Source: an uncultured Oleiphilus sp.
Lineage (GTDB): Bacteria > Pseudomonadota > Gammaproteobacteria > Pseudomonadales > Oleiphilaceae
NCBI GenBank assembly: GCA_913020245.1
Contig: CAJWAD010000015.1
Location: forward strand, 1 to 48,148
DNA length: 48,148 nucleotides
Direction of reading: 5' to 3'
Made by a program: the position numbers and the translations under genes. Shown here piece after piece: positions 17,332 through 25,603 of this stretch. The notes under the pieces are model-generated. The model did not search any database, had not been told where the DNA came from, and saw nothing but the letters and a program-made list of their open reading frames with translations. Numbering within the stretch: the first letter of the stretch is position 1; every line of letters starts with the position of its first letter.

Positions 17332-18645
17332 TTATTTAGCTTGGGCAAACTGCGCAACACGAATCTTCTTTACCGAGCCCGATACCGATTCGAGCATTTC
17401 AATTTCTTTAAGTGCCTCATCAATTTTTGCTTCTTGTACTTCATGCGTCAGCATTACCAGAGGAATCAACTCACCTATCCGAGCACTCTCTTTCTGCAAG
17501 ACAGATTCAATATTAATGCAATGGCGACTCATAATTGATGAAACTTCTGCTAAGACACCCGGATGATCTTCCGCACTAATCCGTAAATAGAAAGCAGACA
17601 CACATTCTTTGATATCGAGTACAGGGATTTCTTTCATCTTATCCATAGAAAAGCCGAGCGGGGGAACGCTGGGCGCAACGCCCGCTTTCAACGCCCGTGC
17701 TATATCCACTATATCTGCAATAACGGCCGACGCGGTTGCTTCCGAACCCGCACCGGGACCGTAGTACATGGTTTGGCCGACCGCATCACTTTCTATCAGC
17801 ACTGCGTTCATCACACCATCTACCTTTGCGATCAACTGGCTTTCTGGAATTAAAGTTGGGTGCACACGCAACTCGATACCATTGCTTTGACGCTTAGTGA
17901 TACCAAGGTGCTTGATACGATAACCTAAGTCTTCCGCGTTGCGTATATCCTCCGGCGCTACGTTGCTAATACCTTCCGTGAAGGTCTTGGAAAATTGAAG
18001 AGGCGCGCCAAAAGCAACCGAAGAAAGAATAGCAAGTTTATGGGCCGCATCGATCCCCTCCACATCAAATGTAGGGTCAGCTTCCGCATAACCAAGCGCC
18101 TGCGCTTCTTTTAATACGTCATCAAAGTCACGCGCTTTGTCCTTCATTTCAGTCAAAATGAAGTTGCCCGTACCATTTATAATTCCTGCGAGTGCACTGA
18201 TTTTATTTGCTGCTAAGCCCTCTCGTAAAGCTTTTATAATTGGAATACCGCCAGCAACGCCCGCTTCATACGCCAGACTAACGCCATTCTCTGCGGCCAG
18301 CGAAAATAGATCGTTTCCGTGCTCAGCAATTAACGCTTTATTTGCTGTGACAACATGCTTACCATTTTTAAGTGCCCGCTCGACCAAATCTTTTGCAAGC
18401 GTATGACCACCAATTAACTCAGCCACCACATCAATATCTGGATTATTTACTAATTCGTTTAGATCTGTCGTAAATGAAATTCCAGTCATATCGCAATTAT
18501 CACGCATCCGACGCGACGCCACCTGCACGACCTCTATTTTACAACCAGCGCGAGCAGAAATTTCGAATTGGTTTCGGTTTAAAACATTTATCACGCCACT
18601 GGCAACAGTGCCTAAACCACAAATTCCGACCTTGAGAGAGTCCAA
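17332..18645 (-). CDS. hom: Homoserine dehydrogenase with C-terminal ACT domain
   Basis: Reduces aspartate semialdehyde to homoserine with NAD(P)H. 437 residues. The nucleotide-binding GICGLGTVASGV is near residue 8, the catalytic-domain tract GKHVVTANKALIAEHG near 93, GVAGGIPIIKALREGL and GIINGTGNFILTEM follow, and an ACT domain (YLRISAEDHPGVLAEV) occupies the last 85 residues, as expected for threonine feedback. It is not fused to aspartokinase. Start is TTG at 18645, supported by GAGGA 8 bases upstream; no ATG gives a complete Rossmann fold. Followed by thrC. A TATACT (plus strand 18707-18712) upstream is a possible -10. No threonine leader peptide was seen. Confidence 0.96.
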   Translation of the reverse strand: MDSLKVGICGLGTVASGVINVLNRNQFEISARAGCKIEVVQVASRRMRDNCDMTGISFTTDLNELVNNPDIDVVAELIGGHTLAKDLVERALKNGKHVVTANKALIAEHGNDLFSLAAENGVSLAYEAGVAGGIPIIKALREGLAANKISALAGIINGTGNFILTEMKDKARDFDDVLKEAQALGYAEADPTFDVEGIDAAHKLAILSSVAFGAPLQFSKTFTEGISNVAPEDIRNAEDLGYRIKHLGITKRQSNGIELRVHPTLIPESQLIAKVDGVMNAVLIESDAVGQTMYYGPGAGSEATASAVIADIVDIARALKAGVAPSVPPLGFSMDKMKEIPVLDIKECVSAFYLRISAEDHPGVLAEVSSIMSRHCINIESVLQKESARIGELIPLVMLTHEVQEAKIDEALKEIEMLESVSGSVKKIRVAQFAQAK

Positions 18646-18706
18646 GTTTGATTCCTCTTTTTTGTGCGATTCGGATGATGACTAACGCACAGCTAAATGG
18701 GCGCAT

Positions 18707-18712
18707 AGTATA
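18707..18712 (-). promoter_or_regulatory. Possible -10 element of hom-thrC
   Basis: TATACT on the minus strand, preceded by GGG, 62 bases upstream of the hom TTG. No good -35 hexamer at 17 bases. This is the only convincing -10 between dsbC and hom. Confidence 0.35.
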
Positions 18713-18802
18713 CCCATTCATACCTATAAAAAGAACGCGTTCTGTTGATGTTTGCGAAGGTTTTTAGTCCGATTTCAAAGACTGGAAAACAAGAGAAAGG
18801 AA

Positions 18803-18833
18803 TTTGCCCTAAGTCAACTTCACTAAGGGCAAA
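18803..18833 (-). terminator. Hairpin after dsbC, probable terminator
   Basis: Arms at 18803-18814 and 18822-18833 pair in 11 of 12 positions around an 7-base loop (TTTGCCCTAAGT with ACTAAGGGCAAA). On the minus strand it begins 12 bases after the dsbC stop. It is followed only by a weak T-containing tract, so termination may be incomplete, with partial read-through into hom. Confidence 0.5.
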
Positions 18834-18844
18834 ACATGAAGCAA

Positions 18845-19576
18845 TTATAGAATACCCAGACCCTCAGCTAATTTATCAGCGGGAACGTAACCCGGTACCA
18901 GCGTCCCGTCCTCTAGAACGATAGCGGGCGTGCCTGTAACACCCATCTGGCCACCCATCTCAAACTGCGCTGCAACTGGGTTAGCGCATTTCTTTGGCGG
19001 GATAGACTTACCAGCCTTAGCGTCCGTCATAGCTTGACGACGGTCCTCTGCACACCACGCTGACACAATCTTATTGTACGAAGCGCTACCAACGCCCGCG
19101 CGAGGATATGCCAAGTAATTTACTTCGATACCGAGTTCATTCATCCGCGGCACCTCATCGTGTAACTTTCGGCAGTAACCGCAATCGATATCGGTGAAGA
19201 CAAAAATAGTCGCTTTTCTCTCACCACTAGCAGGAAAAGTTAGTCTATCTGATTCTGAAATTGCAGCTACTTTTTCAGCCCGACCCGCCTGCCTTCGCTG
19301 CTCAGTGATATTTACCAGCTGATTTTTTTGCAAACCAAATAATTCACCACTTAAAAAATATTGAGCATCTTTATCGGTAAAAATAATTTGATCATTAACG
19401 GACGTGACGCGATACAAGCCCTTAATTTCGCTCTCTTCAACCGCCGCTATTTGTAACTGCGGTAACACCCGCAACATTTTCTTTTTAATATCCGATTCAA
19501 CGGCGAATAGCATATTTGAAAACAATGCCATACAAACCAACAACCACACCCTGAAAAAATGCATGAAAAACCTCAA
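18845..19576 (-). CDS. dsbC: Thiol:disulfide interchange protein DsbC
   Basis: Periplasmic disulfide isomerase. 243 residues with signal peptide (MHFFRVWLLVCMALFSNMLFA, cleavage after LFA). N-terminal dimerization domain is followed by a thioredoxin fold with active site CGYC (132-135) after FVFTDID. The structural cysteine pair (SAWCAEDRR and PPKKCANP) and cis-proline loop VTGTPAIV are present. ISxxLVNITEQRR-type linker agrees with the family. ATG at 19576; MHFF at codon 5 is an alternative. Upstream of hom on the same strand, separated by a hairpin. Confidence 0.96.
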   Translation of the reverse strand: MRFFMHFFRVWLLVCMALFSNMLFAVESDIKKKMLRVLPQLQIAAVEESEIKGLYRVTSVNDQIIFTDKDAQYFLSGELFGLQKNQLVNITEQRRQAGRAEKVAAISESDRLTFPASGERKATIFVFTDIDCGYCRKLHDEVPRMNELGIEVNYLAYPRAGVGSASYNKIVSAWCAEDRRQAMTDAKAGKSIPPKKCANPVAAQFEMGGQMGVTGTPAIVLEDGTLVPGYVPADKLAEGLGIL

Positions 19577-19715
19577 TAAACAAAAAAATAGCGCAATATC
19601 CTAGCAATACTAGACAAACTATCGGCTAATAGGTTCAAAGGCAAGCCCACAATAATTGGTATGTCTATGACGACCTAAGACCTGCTACCTGCCGTCCCTT
19701 TCAATTCGTTCCAGC

Positions 19716-19744
19716 AAAAAAAAAGCGAAGCTATTAAGCTCCGC
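19716..19744 (-). terminator. Intrinsic terminator after rplS
   Basis: Minus-strand stem GCGGAGC/GCTTCGC (19744-19738 with 19731-19725, one G-U pair) around TTAATA, followed by nine T. It lies 24 bases after the rplS stop and closes the rpsP-rimM-trmD-rplS operon. Confidence 0.9.
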
Positions 19745-19767
19745 TTTGTTACCTAAGTATGGCTCTG

Positions 19768-20124
19768 TTAGCCCAACTTCTCTTTGATACGCGCTGCTTT
19801 TCCGCTCAAATCTCGCAAATAATAGAGCTTGGCTTGACGAACATCGCCGCGACGCTTGACAGTAATGCTATCAACTAACTTGCTGAAAGTTTGGAACGTA
19901 CGCTCAACTCCAACACCATAAGAAATTTTTCTTACAGTGAAAGACGAATTCAGACCTCGGTTACGTTTCGCAATCACGACACCTTCGTAGGCCTGCAAAC
20001 GCTCGCGGCTTCCTTCCTTAACCTTAACTTGAACGACAACGGTATCTCCAGGGCCAAATTCTGGCACGTCCGCGGTCATTTGCTCAGCTTCTAAAGCGCT
20101 GATAATGTTATTCTTGCTGCTCAT
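19768..20124 (-). CDS. rplS: 50S ribosomal protein L19
   Basis: 118 residues. Hallmarks: [57 protein letters not shown], [17 protein letters not shown] segment and [22 protein letters not shown] at the end. L19 sits at the 30S-50S interface. Last gene of the rpsP operon, 45 bases after trmD and followed by a strong terminator. Confidence 0.99.
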   Translation of the reverse strand: MSSKNNIISALEAEQMTADVPEFGPGDTVVVQVKVKEGSRERLQAYEGVVIAKRNRGLNSSFTVRKISYGVGVERTFQTFSKLVDSITVKRRGDVRQAKLYYLRDLSGKAARIKEKLG

Positions 20125-20169
20125 TTCTCACTCCAAAAATTTAAGTAAATCAGATTATCACAACCTTAT

Positions 20170-20922
20170 TTACCGATTCACGTCCTTTAAAAACTCCGCC
20201 AAAAGCAACTCTTGCTCTCGACTCAAATTCAACTTTTCCAGAAGATCTGGTCTTCGCTCATGCGTGCGCCCCAACGCTTGTTTTAGGCGCCACTTGCGAA
20301 TTTCTTCATGATTCCCCGACATAAGTACCGCCGGCACCTCAACCCCGCCTATCTGCTCTGGACGGGTATAATGAGGACAGTCAAGTAAACCGTCTACAAA
20401 AGAATCCTGATTAGCGGACTCTTCGTGCCCCAATACCCCGGGCCTTAATCTCGCAACCGTGTCAATCAAAACCATGGCCGCTAGCTCGCCGCCACTCAAC
20501 ACATAATCGCCGATCGAAACTTCATCATCTACCTGCGCATTGATAACCCTCTCATCGATACCTTCATATCGGCCAGAAACGCATATCAATTTGTCATATG
20601 TCGCCAATTCAGACGCTAGCTTATGATCAAGACGCCTTCCTTGAGGCGACAAATAAATCACTCTTACGTTTTCACCTTTTACTTGCGCCGCTTTTGATTT
20701 TGCCGCCGCAAGTGCATCCTGTAAAGGCTGTACTTTCATAAGCATACCTGGACCACCACCATACGGGCGATCATCTACACTTCGGTGCTTGTCAAAAGTA
20801 AAGTCGCGCGGATTCCAAGTTTCTACGCTTACTAAATTTCTATCGACCGCTCTCCCAACCACGCCAAAATCAGTGACTGATCGAAACATCTCAGGAAAAA
20901 GGCTTACTAACCCGAACCACAT
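20170..20922 (-). CDS. trmD: tRNA (guanine-N1)-methyltransferase TrmD
   Basis: Makes m1G37 in tRNAs reading CNN codons, preventing +1 frameshifting. SPOUT knotted fold: [10 protein letters not shown] at the start, [49 protein letters not shown]-type tract ([13 protein letters not shown]), [15 protein letters not shown] and the tail [10 protein letters not shown] place the start at the ATG at 20922 because most TrmD proteins begin MW, giving 250 residues. A GTG at 20940 overlapping the rimM stop would add six residues and cannot be excluded; neither start has a strong SD. Third gene of the rpsP operon. Confidence 0.96.
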   Translation of the reverse strand: MWFGLVSLFPEMFRSVTDFGVVGRAVDRNLVSVETWNPRDFTFDKHRSVDDRPYGGGPGMLMKVQPLQDALAAAKSKAAQVKGENVRVIYLSPQGRRLDHKLASELATYDKLICVSGRYEGIDERVINAQVDDEVSIGDYVLSGGELAAMVLIDTVARLRPGVLGHEESANQDSFVDGLLDCPHYTRPEQIGGVEVPAVLMSGNHEEIRKWRLKQALGRTHERRPDLLEKLNLSREQELLLAEFLKDVNR

Positions 20923-20929
20923 GCGCGGG

Positions 20930-21451
20930 TTAAAACTCACTATCCCAGTCTACCTCAATGCGACCCGCATCGAGATCAATACTTTTTAACACCTGCTCTG
21001 GCAGATAAGGTATCAAGCGCTCCTTACTGTCAATACTACCCTTGCTCTTTCGCACGACTAGAACGTCATTTGATCCGGTCTCCATCAAATGATGGACTCT
21101 GCCAAGCAGCTGTCCAGAAGTCGTATACACTTCTAAAGCCTCAAGCTGATGCCAGTAAAACTCATCACCTGATAGCTTTGGTAACTCCTCCGTGGCAACA
21201 CGCACCAAGGAATCGCAAAGCGTCTTTGCCGCCTCTCGATCGTTAACCTTGTCGAACTGAGCGATCAATCCGTTGCCGTGCTTTTTACAGACCAAAACGT
21301 CAACCTGCTTCTGCTGCGAACCCTGCTCCAAGGTCCACACCTTATAATCGCAAATATTTTCCTTTGGCTGGGTATAAGAGAACACTTTCACCCATCCTTT
21401 GACACCATATACAGATGTCACCTTCCCCATTACCGTGTTTGGTTGACTCAT
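20930..21451 (-). CDS. rimM: Ribosome maturation factor RimM
   Basis: 173 residues, normal length. The N-terminal RimM domain starts [21 protein letters not shown]. The PRC-barrel half follows from about residue 95 ([33 protein letters not shown]) and ends [26 protein letters not shown]. It binds S19 and helps 30S head maturation. 23 bases after rpsP; its end is next to or overlapping the trmD start. Confidence 0.97.
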   Translation of the reverse strand: MSQPNTVMGKVTSVYGVKGWVKVFSYTQPKENICDYKVWTLEQGSQQKQVDVLVCKKHGNGLIAQFDKVNDREAAKTLCDSLVRVATEELPKLSGDEFYWHQLEALEVYTTSGQLLGRVHHLMETGSNDVLVVRKSKGSIDSKERLIPYLPEQVLKSIDLDAGRIEVDWDSEF

Positions 21452-21474
21452 AGGGAAGACTCTTGAAGCCGCAG

Positions 21475-21723
21475 TTAAGCTGCTTCAGCAACTTCTTTAA
21501 GAAGTGTTTTGACTCGATCAGACGTTTGCGCGCCTTGACCCAACCAGTACTCAACGCGAGCTGAGTCAACACGTAAGCGCTCTTCCTGACCACGTGCAAC
21601 CGGATTAAAGAAACCAACGCGCTCAATGTAACGGCCATCGCGAGGTGAACGACTGTCTGACACAGTCAAGTGATAAAATGGGCGCTTTTTAGAGCCACCA
21701 CGAGATAAACGAATAGTAACCAT
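21475..21723 (-). CDS. rpsP: 30S ribosomal protein S16
   Basis: 82 residues. [19 protein letters not shown] and [19 protein letters not shown] are the S16 signature; the end is a short acidic/alanine tail. First gene of the rpsP-rimM-trmD-rplS operon, 181 bases downstream of ffh. That gap carries a promoter candidate and a hairpin. Confidence 0.99.
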   Translation of the reverse strand: MVTIRLSRGGSKKRPFYHLTVSDSRSPRDGRYIERVGFFNPVARGQEERLRVDSARVEYWLGQGAQTSDRVKTLLKEVAEAA

Positions 21724-21776
21724 GTTCGTTAATACATCCTGAAAATCAGTTTAAATACAACCACCTAATACTCGCA

Positions 21777-21799
21777 CCAGTCCTTGTATCAAAGACTGG
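21777..21799 (-). promoter_or_regulatory. Hairpin in the rpsP leader
   Basis: CCAGTC at 21777-21782 pairs with GACTGG at 21794-21799. Inner TTG/CAA pairing leaves a three-base loop. There is no T-run on the minus strand, so it is not an ordinary terminator. It would lie in the 5' leader of the rpsP transcript if that starts at the TAGAAT promoter, about 55 bases before the rpsP ATG. Confidence 0.4.
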
Positions 21800-21826
21800 A
21801 CAATACTAGGCGCTCGAAAGGGCGCA

Positions 21827-21855
21827 TATTCTAGAGGAATTCTACCCAATATGGA
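21827..21855 (-). promoter_or_regulatory. Promoter candidate for rpsP-rimM-trmD-rplS
   Basis: Minus-strand TAGAAT (21832-21827) with TTCCAT (21855-21850) exactly 17 bases upstream, between the ffh stop region and rpsP. The -35 is poor; the -10 differs from consensus at one base. Confidence 0.4.
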
Positions 21856-21904
21856 ACCGTTTACTGGCATTTACTTTTCACTACGCTAAATACCTAAAAA
21901 ATCA

Positions 21905-23278
21905 CTAAAAACGACCGGATGGACCACCTCCCGGTGGCATCATTCCTTGCATTCCACGCATCATATTCATCATGCCACCCTTTTTGCTGAATTTTTTCAT
22001 CATTTTTTGCATTTGCTTATGCTGTTTTAACAAGCGGTTAACATCTTGAATTTGTGTACCCGAACCTGAGGCGATACGACGCTTGCGCGAATTATCTATT
22101 TTATCTGGGTAACGCCGTTCTTTTTTCGTCATGGAGCCAATGATAGCTTCCAGCTGCCCCATCGACTTATCGTTGACTTGCTGCTGCGCCGCCTGAGCCA
22201 TCTGCCCCATGCCTGGCAGTTTATCCATCAAGCCGGCAACGCCTCCCATATTTTTCATTTGCTGAATCTGATCGCGAAAATCCTCTAGATCAAACCCCTT
22301 ACCTTTCTTAATTTTTTTGGTGAGTTTTTCCGCTTTCTTTTTGTCTAACTTATGCTCAGCATCTTCAATTAGACTTAAAACGTCACCCATACCCAGTATT
22401 CGCGACGCAACACGGTCTGGATAAAAAGGCTCTAGCGCATCAGTTTTTTCACCGACACCCATAAACTTAATAGGCTTACCAGTGATACTTCTAACAGATA
22501 AGGCTGCGCCCCCACGCGCATCACCGTCTGCCTTTGTTAGTATAACGCCGGTCAATGCAAGCGAATCATTAAAAGCTTTTGCCGTATTAGCCGCATCTTG
22601 ACCCGTCATAGAATCTACAACAAATAGCGTTTCTACCGGCTTAACCACCGCATGCAGTTCTGAAATTTCAGCCATCATTTCTTGATCAACCGCCAAGCGG
22701 CCGGCCGTGTCGATGATTAAGACATCAGCAAATTTTAACTTTGCTTCGGCAATCGCCGCTTGCGCAATATCAATCGGTTTTTGCTCCGCGGTGCTTGGAA
22801 AAAATATAGCTCCCACTTCCGCTGCCAACGTCTCTAACTGTTTAATCGCCGCGGGACGATAAACATCAGCGCTGACCACCATGACTTTTTTCTTTTCTCG
22901 CTCAGATAGATATCGAGAAAGCTTGGCAACAGACGTTGTTTTACCGGCTCCTTGGAGGCCCGCCATCAAAATAACGGCTGGCGGCTGCGCATTTAAGCTA
23001 AGACCCTGAGACTGCTCACCCATTACCCTAGTTAGCTCATCGCTGACAACTCGCACGAATTCTTGCCCTGGCGTCAGGCTCCGCATAACCTCTTGACCCA
23101 GCGCACGACTCCGAACCTGCTCGACAAACCCTTTAACGACTGGCAGCGCGACATCAGCTTCGAGCAGCGCCATGCGCACCTCGCGTAAGGTTGCTTTTAT
23201 ATTCTCATCGCTAAGTTTGGCTTGACCACGAACTTTCTTAAGGCTATCGGACAGGCGATCGCTTAGATTCTCAAACAT
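21905..23278 (-). CDS. ffh: Signal recognition particle protein Ffh
   Basis: 457 residues. N and G domains: MFENLSDRLSDSLKKVRGQ, GTPase G1 GLQGAGKTTSVAKL, DVYRPAAIKQL, IDTAGRLAVDQEMM, LTKADGDARGGAALS. The methionine-rich M domain follows from about residue 300 and ends in a Met/Gly/Pro tail (MMNMMRGMQGMMPPGGG). With 4.5S RNA (not in this window) it delivers nascent membrane proteins to FtsY. ATG at 23278. Divergent from the ypjD-like gene across 92 bases, as in Pseudomonas. Confidence 0.98.
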   Translation of the reverse strand: MFENLSDRLSDSLKKVRGQAKLSDENIKATLREVRMALLEADVALPVVKGFVEQVRSRALGQEVMRSLTPGQEFVRVVSDELTRVMGEQSQGLSLNAQPPAVILMAGLQGAGKTTSVAKLSRYLSEREKKKVMVVSADVYRPAAIKQLETLAAEVGAIFFPSTAEQKPIDIAQAAIAEAKLKFADVLIIDTAGRLAVDQEMMAEISELHAVVKPVETLFVVDSMTGQDAANTAKAFNDSLALTGVILTKADGDARGGAALSVRSITGKPIKFMGVGEKTDALEPFYPDRVASRILGMGDVLSLIEDAEHKLDKKKAEKLTKKIKKGKGFDLEDFRDQIQQMKNMGGVAGLMDKLPGMGQMAQAAQQQVNDKSMGQLEAIIGSMTKKERRYPDKIDNSRKRRIASGSGTQIQDVNRLLKQHKQMQKMMKKFSKKGGMMNMMRGMQGMMPPGGGPSGRF

Positions 23279-23370
23279 GTTATATCTCTGTATTGCTAAG
23301 TGTTTGCAAACGGCGCATTATAAACACTCTTTACCAAAATAAATAATATGCGCAAAACAATTATACCCAG

Positions 23371-24168
23371 ATGAACACTCTTTCATTAGGTTTCTTAGCT
23401 ATTGGCCTTTACGCCCTTGGTACCAGTTATCAATTATTAACGTATTTACGCAAAAAGCACCAAACCACGGTACTACCCCTACTTTTGGGAGCGTGTGCGC
23501 TTATTGTACACCTCGATATTAGCTACAGCTCAGCAGTTAATGGTAATCACGTTAACTTCGGCTTGATGAACAGCCTCTCCTTGGTCAGCTGCATGAGCGT
23601 TGCGCTTGTTATCCCGCTATCAACTCGACTGCCAACCCAAGCCTTACTTTTAATTTCATATCCGCTTGCCATCGCCAGCATAATAGGGATGTTTTTTTAT
23701 AATCAGGAATCAATTAGCTACCCAATCAAAAATAAGGGTATTTTTCTGCACATTAGCTTTTCTATTTTAGCTTATAGTTTGCTGATGTTGGCGGCTTTTC
23801 AAGCCTTTTTGGTGGTTATGCAAAATCGGCAACTCAAATCCCGCAAGCAAAATCGCCTAATGAGAAATTTCCCGCCGTTATTGACGATGGAGAGAGTATT
23901 AATAGAACTGATATGGGGAGGAACAATACTTCTGGCAGGTGCGATCTTGCTTGGCTTCGTATTTGTTGATGATATTTTTGCACAACACCTCGCGCACAAA
24001 ACCTTCTTTTCTATTGCAGCTTTGCTCATATTTACGACACTTTTAGCTGGGCGCCAAATCTATGGATGGCGAGGATCACTCGCGGGCGGTTTAACATTGT
24101 GGGGCGCAACCCTGCTTATGCTTGGATTTCTGGGCAGCAAATTTGTTATTGAATTCTTCCTGAATTAA
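23371..24168 (+). CDS. CcsA/YpjD-type cytochrome c assembly family membrane protein
   Basis: 265 residues with about eight hydrophobic helices. The CcsA/CcmC-like core is seen in HISFSILAYSLLMLAAFQAFLVVMQN, with His in the TM region, and RQIYGWRGSLAGGLTLWGATLLMLGFLGSKFVIEF at the end, matching E. coli YpjD. The family is related to haem-handling proteins of cytochrome c biogenesis, but YpjD itself has no settled function. Monocistronic or leading into the CorB-like gene, which starts 39 bases later. Confidence 0.87.
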   Translation: MNTLSLGFLAIGLYALGTSYQLLTYLRKKHQTTVLPLLLGACALIVHLDISYSSAVNGNHVNFGLMNSLSLVSCMSVALVIPLSTRLPTQALLLISYPLAIASIIGMFFYNQESISYPIKNKGIFLHISFSILAYSLLMLAAFQAFLVVMQNRQLKSRKQNRLMRNFPPLLTMERVLIELIWGGTILLAGAILLGFVFVDDIFAQHLAHKTFFSIAALLIFTTLLAGRQIYGWRGSLAGGLTLWGATLLMLGFLGSKFVIEFFLN

Positions 24169-24207
24169 TCGGCAAACTTTTCCACCAAACGCATAACAGG
24201 TCCGCTA

Positions 24208-25479
24208 TTGAACGACACATCCACCACCACATTGCTTATTATCCTGTTGTTTTTGATTCTCTTCTCTGGGTTTTTTTCGAGCTCAGAAACAGGCATGCTT
24301 TCACTAAATCGTTATCGCTTGAAACACTTAAAGCGCAGCGGTCACAAAGGTGCTAAACACGCCAGTGACCTGCTTGATAGGATAGATCAGCTTATTAGTG
24401 TTATTTTAATTGGTAACAACTTTGTCAATATTCTCGCGTCATCTATTGCGACCGTTGTTGCAATAAGACTCTGGGGAGATGCCGGAATTGTTATCGCAAC
24501 TTTTGGGCTGACCCTGGTAATTCTAATTTTTGCTGAAATAACGCCCAAAACCTTTGCGGCTTATCATCCCGAAAAGATAGCATTTCCCGCAGCCCATGTT
24601 TTGAAGCCTCTACTGAAACTGCTTTATCCTGCCGTTTGGTCTGTTAATTTAGTAACAAATAGCATGCTCAGAGTATTGGGGATAAACACCCGCGAGCAAA
24701 AACAAAATCACATTACAAGAGAAGAACTTAAGACTTTAGTAAATGAGTCTGGCTTAACAATTCCCAGAACGCACCAAGATATGTTGATCAGTATTTTAGA
24801 TCTTGAAAAGGTCACCGTGAATGACATCATGATTCCAAGGAATGAGATCGTAGGTATTGATATCGAGGATAACTTAGACGACATTATCAGTCACATAAAA
24901 AGCTCTCAACACACTCGCCTACCTGTGTATAAAAACGACGCGAATAACATCATCGGTATTTTACATCTGCGCAAGATGACCCGAATCTTATCTTTTGCAG
25001 AGCCTAATAAAGCGCAATTATTACAAAGCTGTCGCGAACCTTATTTCATCCCTGAAAGCACTCCACTTAACACGCAACTATTGCAATTTCAAAAAGAAAA
25101 ACGTCGCATTGGGATCGTTGTTAATGAGTATGGTGATGTACAAGGCCTTGCGACGATGGAAGATATCCTAGAAGAAATTGTGGGTGAATTTACGACCGAC
25201 TACTCCGCATCCAGCAGCTCTGACATACTAGACCAAGAGGATGGAAGTTACTTGATAGATGGCACGGCAACGATACGCCATATAAATAAAAACCTAAAAT
25301 GGGCGCTCCCTGCTGACGGACCAAAAACTCTCAACGGCTTAATAACTGAAGCGCTAGAAACACTGCCAGAAACTCAGGTTTGTGTGGCGATCGGGCAATA
25401 CCAAGTGGAAATTAAGCAAGTTAAAGATAATATGATAAAGACCGCCAAAGTTCGACGCTTACAAAAACCAGAGGACTAG
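24208..25479 (+). CDS. CorB/CNNM-type membrane protein with DUF21, CBS pair and CorC_HlyC domains
   Basis: 423 residues. TTG start at 24208 with AACAGG seven bases upstream. The N-terminal DUF21 transmembrane domain has about four helices and the typical SGFFSSSETGMLSLNRYRL. A CBS pair follows (about 190-320: VNDIMIPRNEIVGID, HTRLPVYKN, VVNEYGDVQGLATMEDILEEIVGEF), then a C-terminal CorC_HlyC domain. Members are linked to Mg2+/Co2+ efflux or resistance. The old haemolysin label is not informative. Position after ypjD matches Pseudomonas and E. coli yfjD. Confidence 0.9.
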   Translation: MNDTSTTTLLIILLFLILFSGFFSSSETGMLSLNRYRLKHLKRSGHKGAKHASDLLDRIDQLISVILIGNNFVNILASSIATVVAIRLWGDAGIVIATFGLTLVILIFAEITPKTFAAYHPEKIAFPAAHVLKPLLKLLYPAVWSVNLVTNSMLRVLGINTREQKQNHITREELKTLVNESGLTIPRTHQDMLISILDLEKVTVNDIMIPRNEIVGIDIEDNLDDIISHIKSSQHTRLPVYKNDANNIIGILHLRKMTRILSFAEPNKAQLLQSCREPYFIPESTPLNTQLLQFQKEKRRIGIVVNEYGDVQGLATMEDILEEIVGEFTTDYSASSSSDILDQEDGSYLIDGTATIRHINKNLKWALPADGPKTLNGLITEALETLPETQVCVAIGQYQVEIKQVKDNMIKTAKVRRLQKPED

Positions 25480-25545
25480 AAACATTTCGGGCCGATGCAT
25501 ACCTCACAATCCGCTGCAGTTTCGGGTTAAAAAGTAGCTAAATAC

Positions 25546-25557
25546 CGCTTTAAAGCG
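25546..25557. promoter_or_regulatory. 12-bp perfect palindrome upstream of DUF1631 copy 2
   Basis: CGCTTTAAAGCG, immediately followed by TAATATT, 47 bases before the ATG at 25604. It could be an operator overlapping the promoter. It is not similar to the CTTCnnnGAAG repeats upstream of DUF1631 copy 1. Confidence 0.25.
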
Positions 25558-25603
25558 TAATATTTAATTACTTCATGTTAAAAAGTTGGCGGCAGCGTTA
25601 TCT

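Noticed and set aside
17174-17566. 130-codon plus-strand frame across hom and thrC ends
   Set aside because: Overlaps two strong genes on the other strand and has no recognisable motif.
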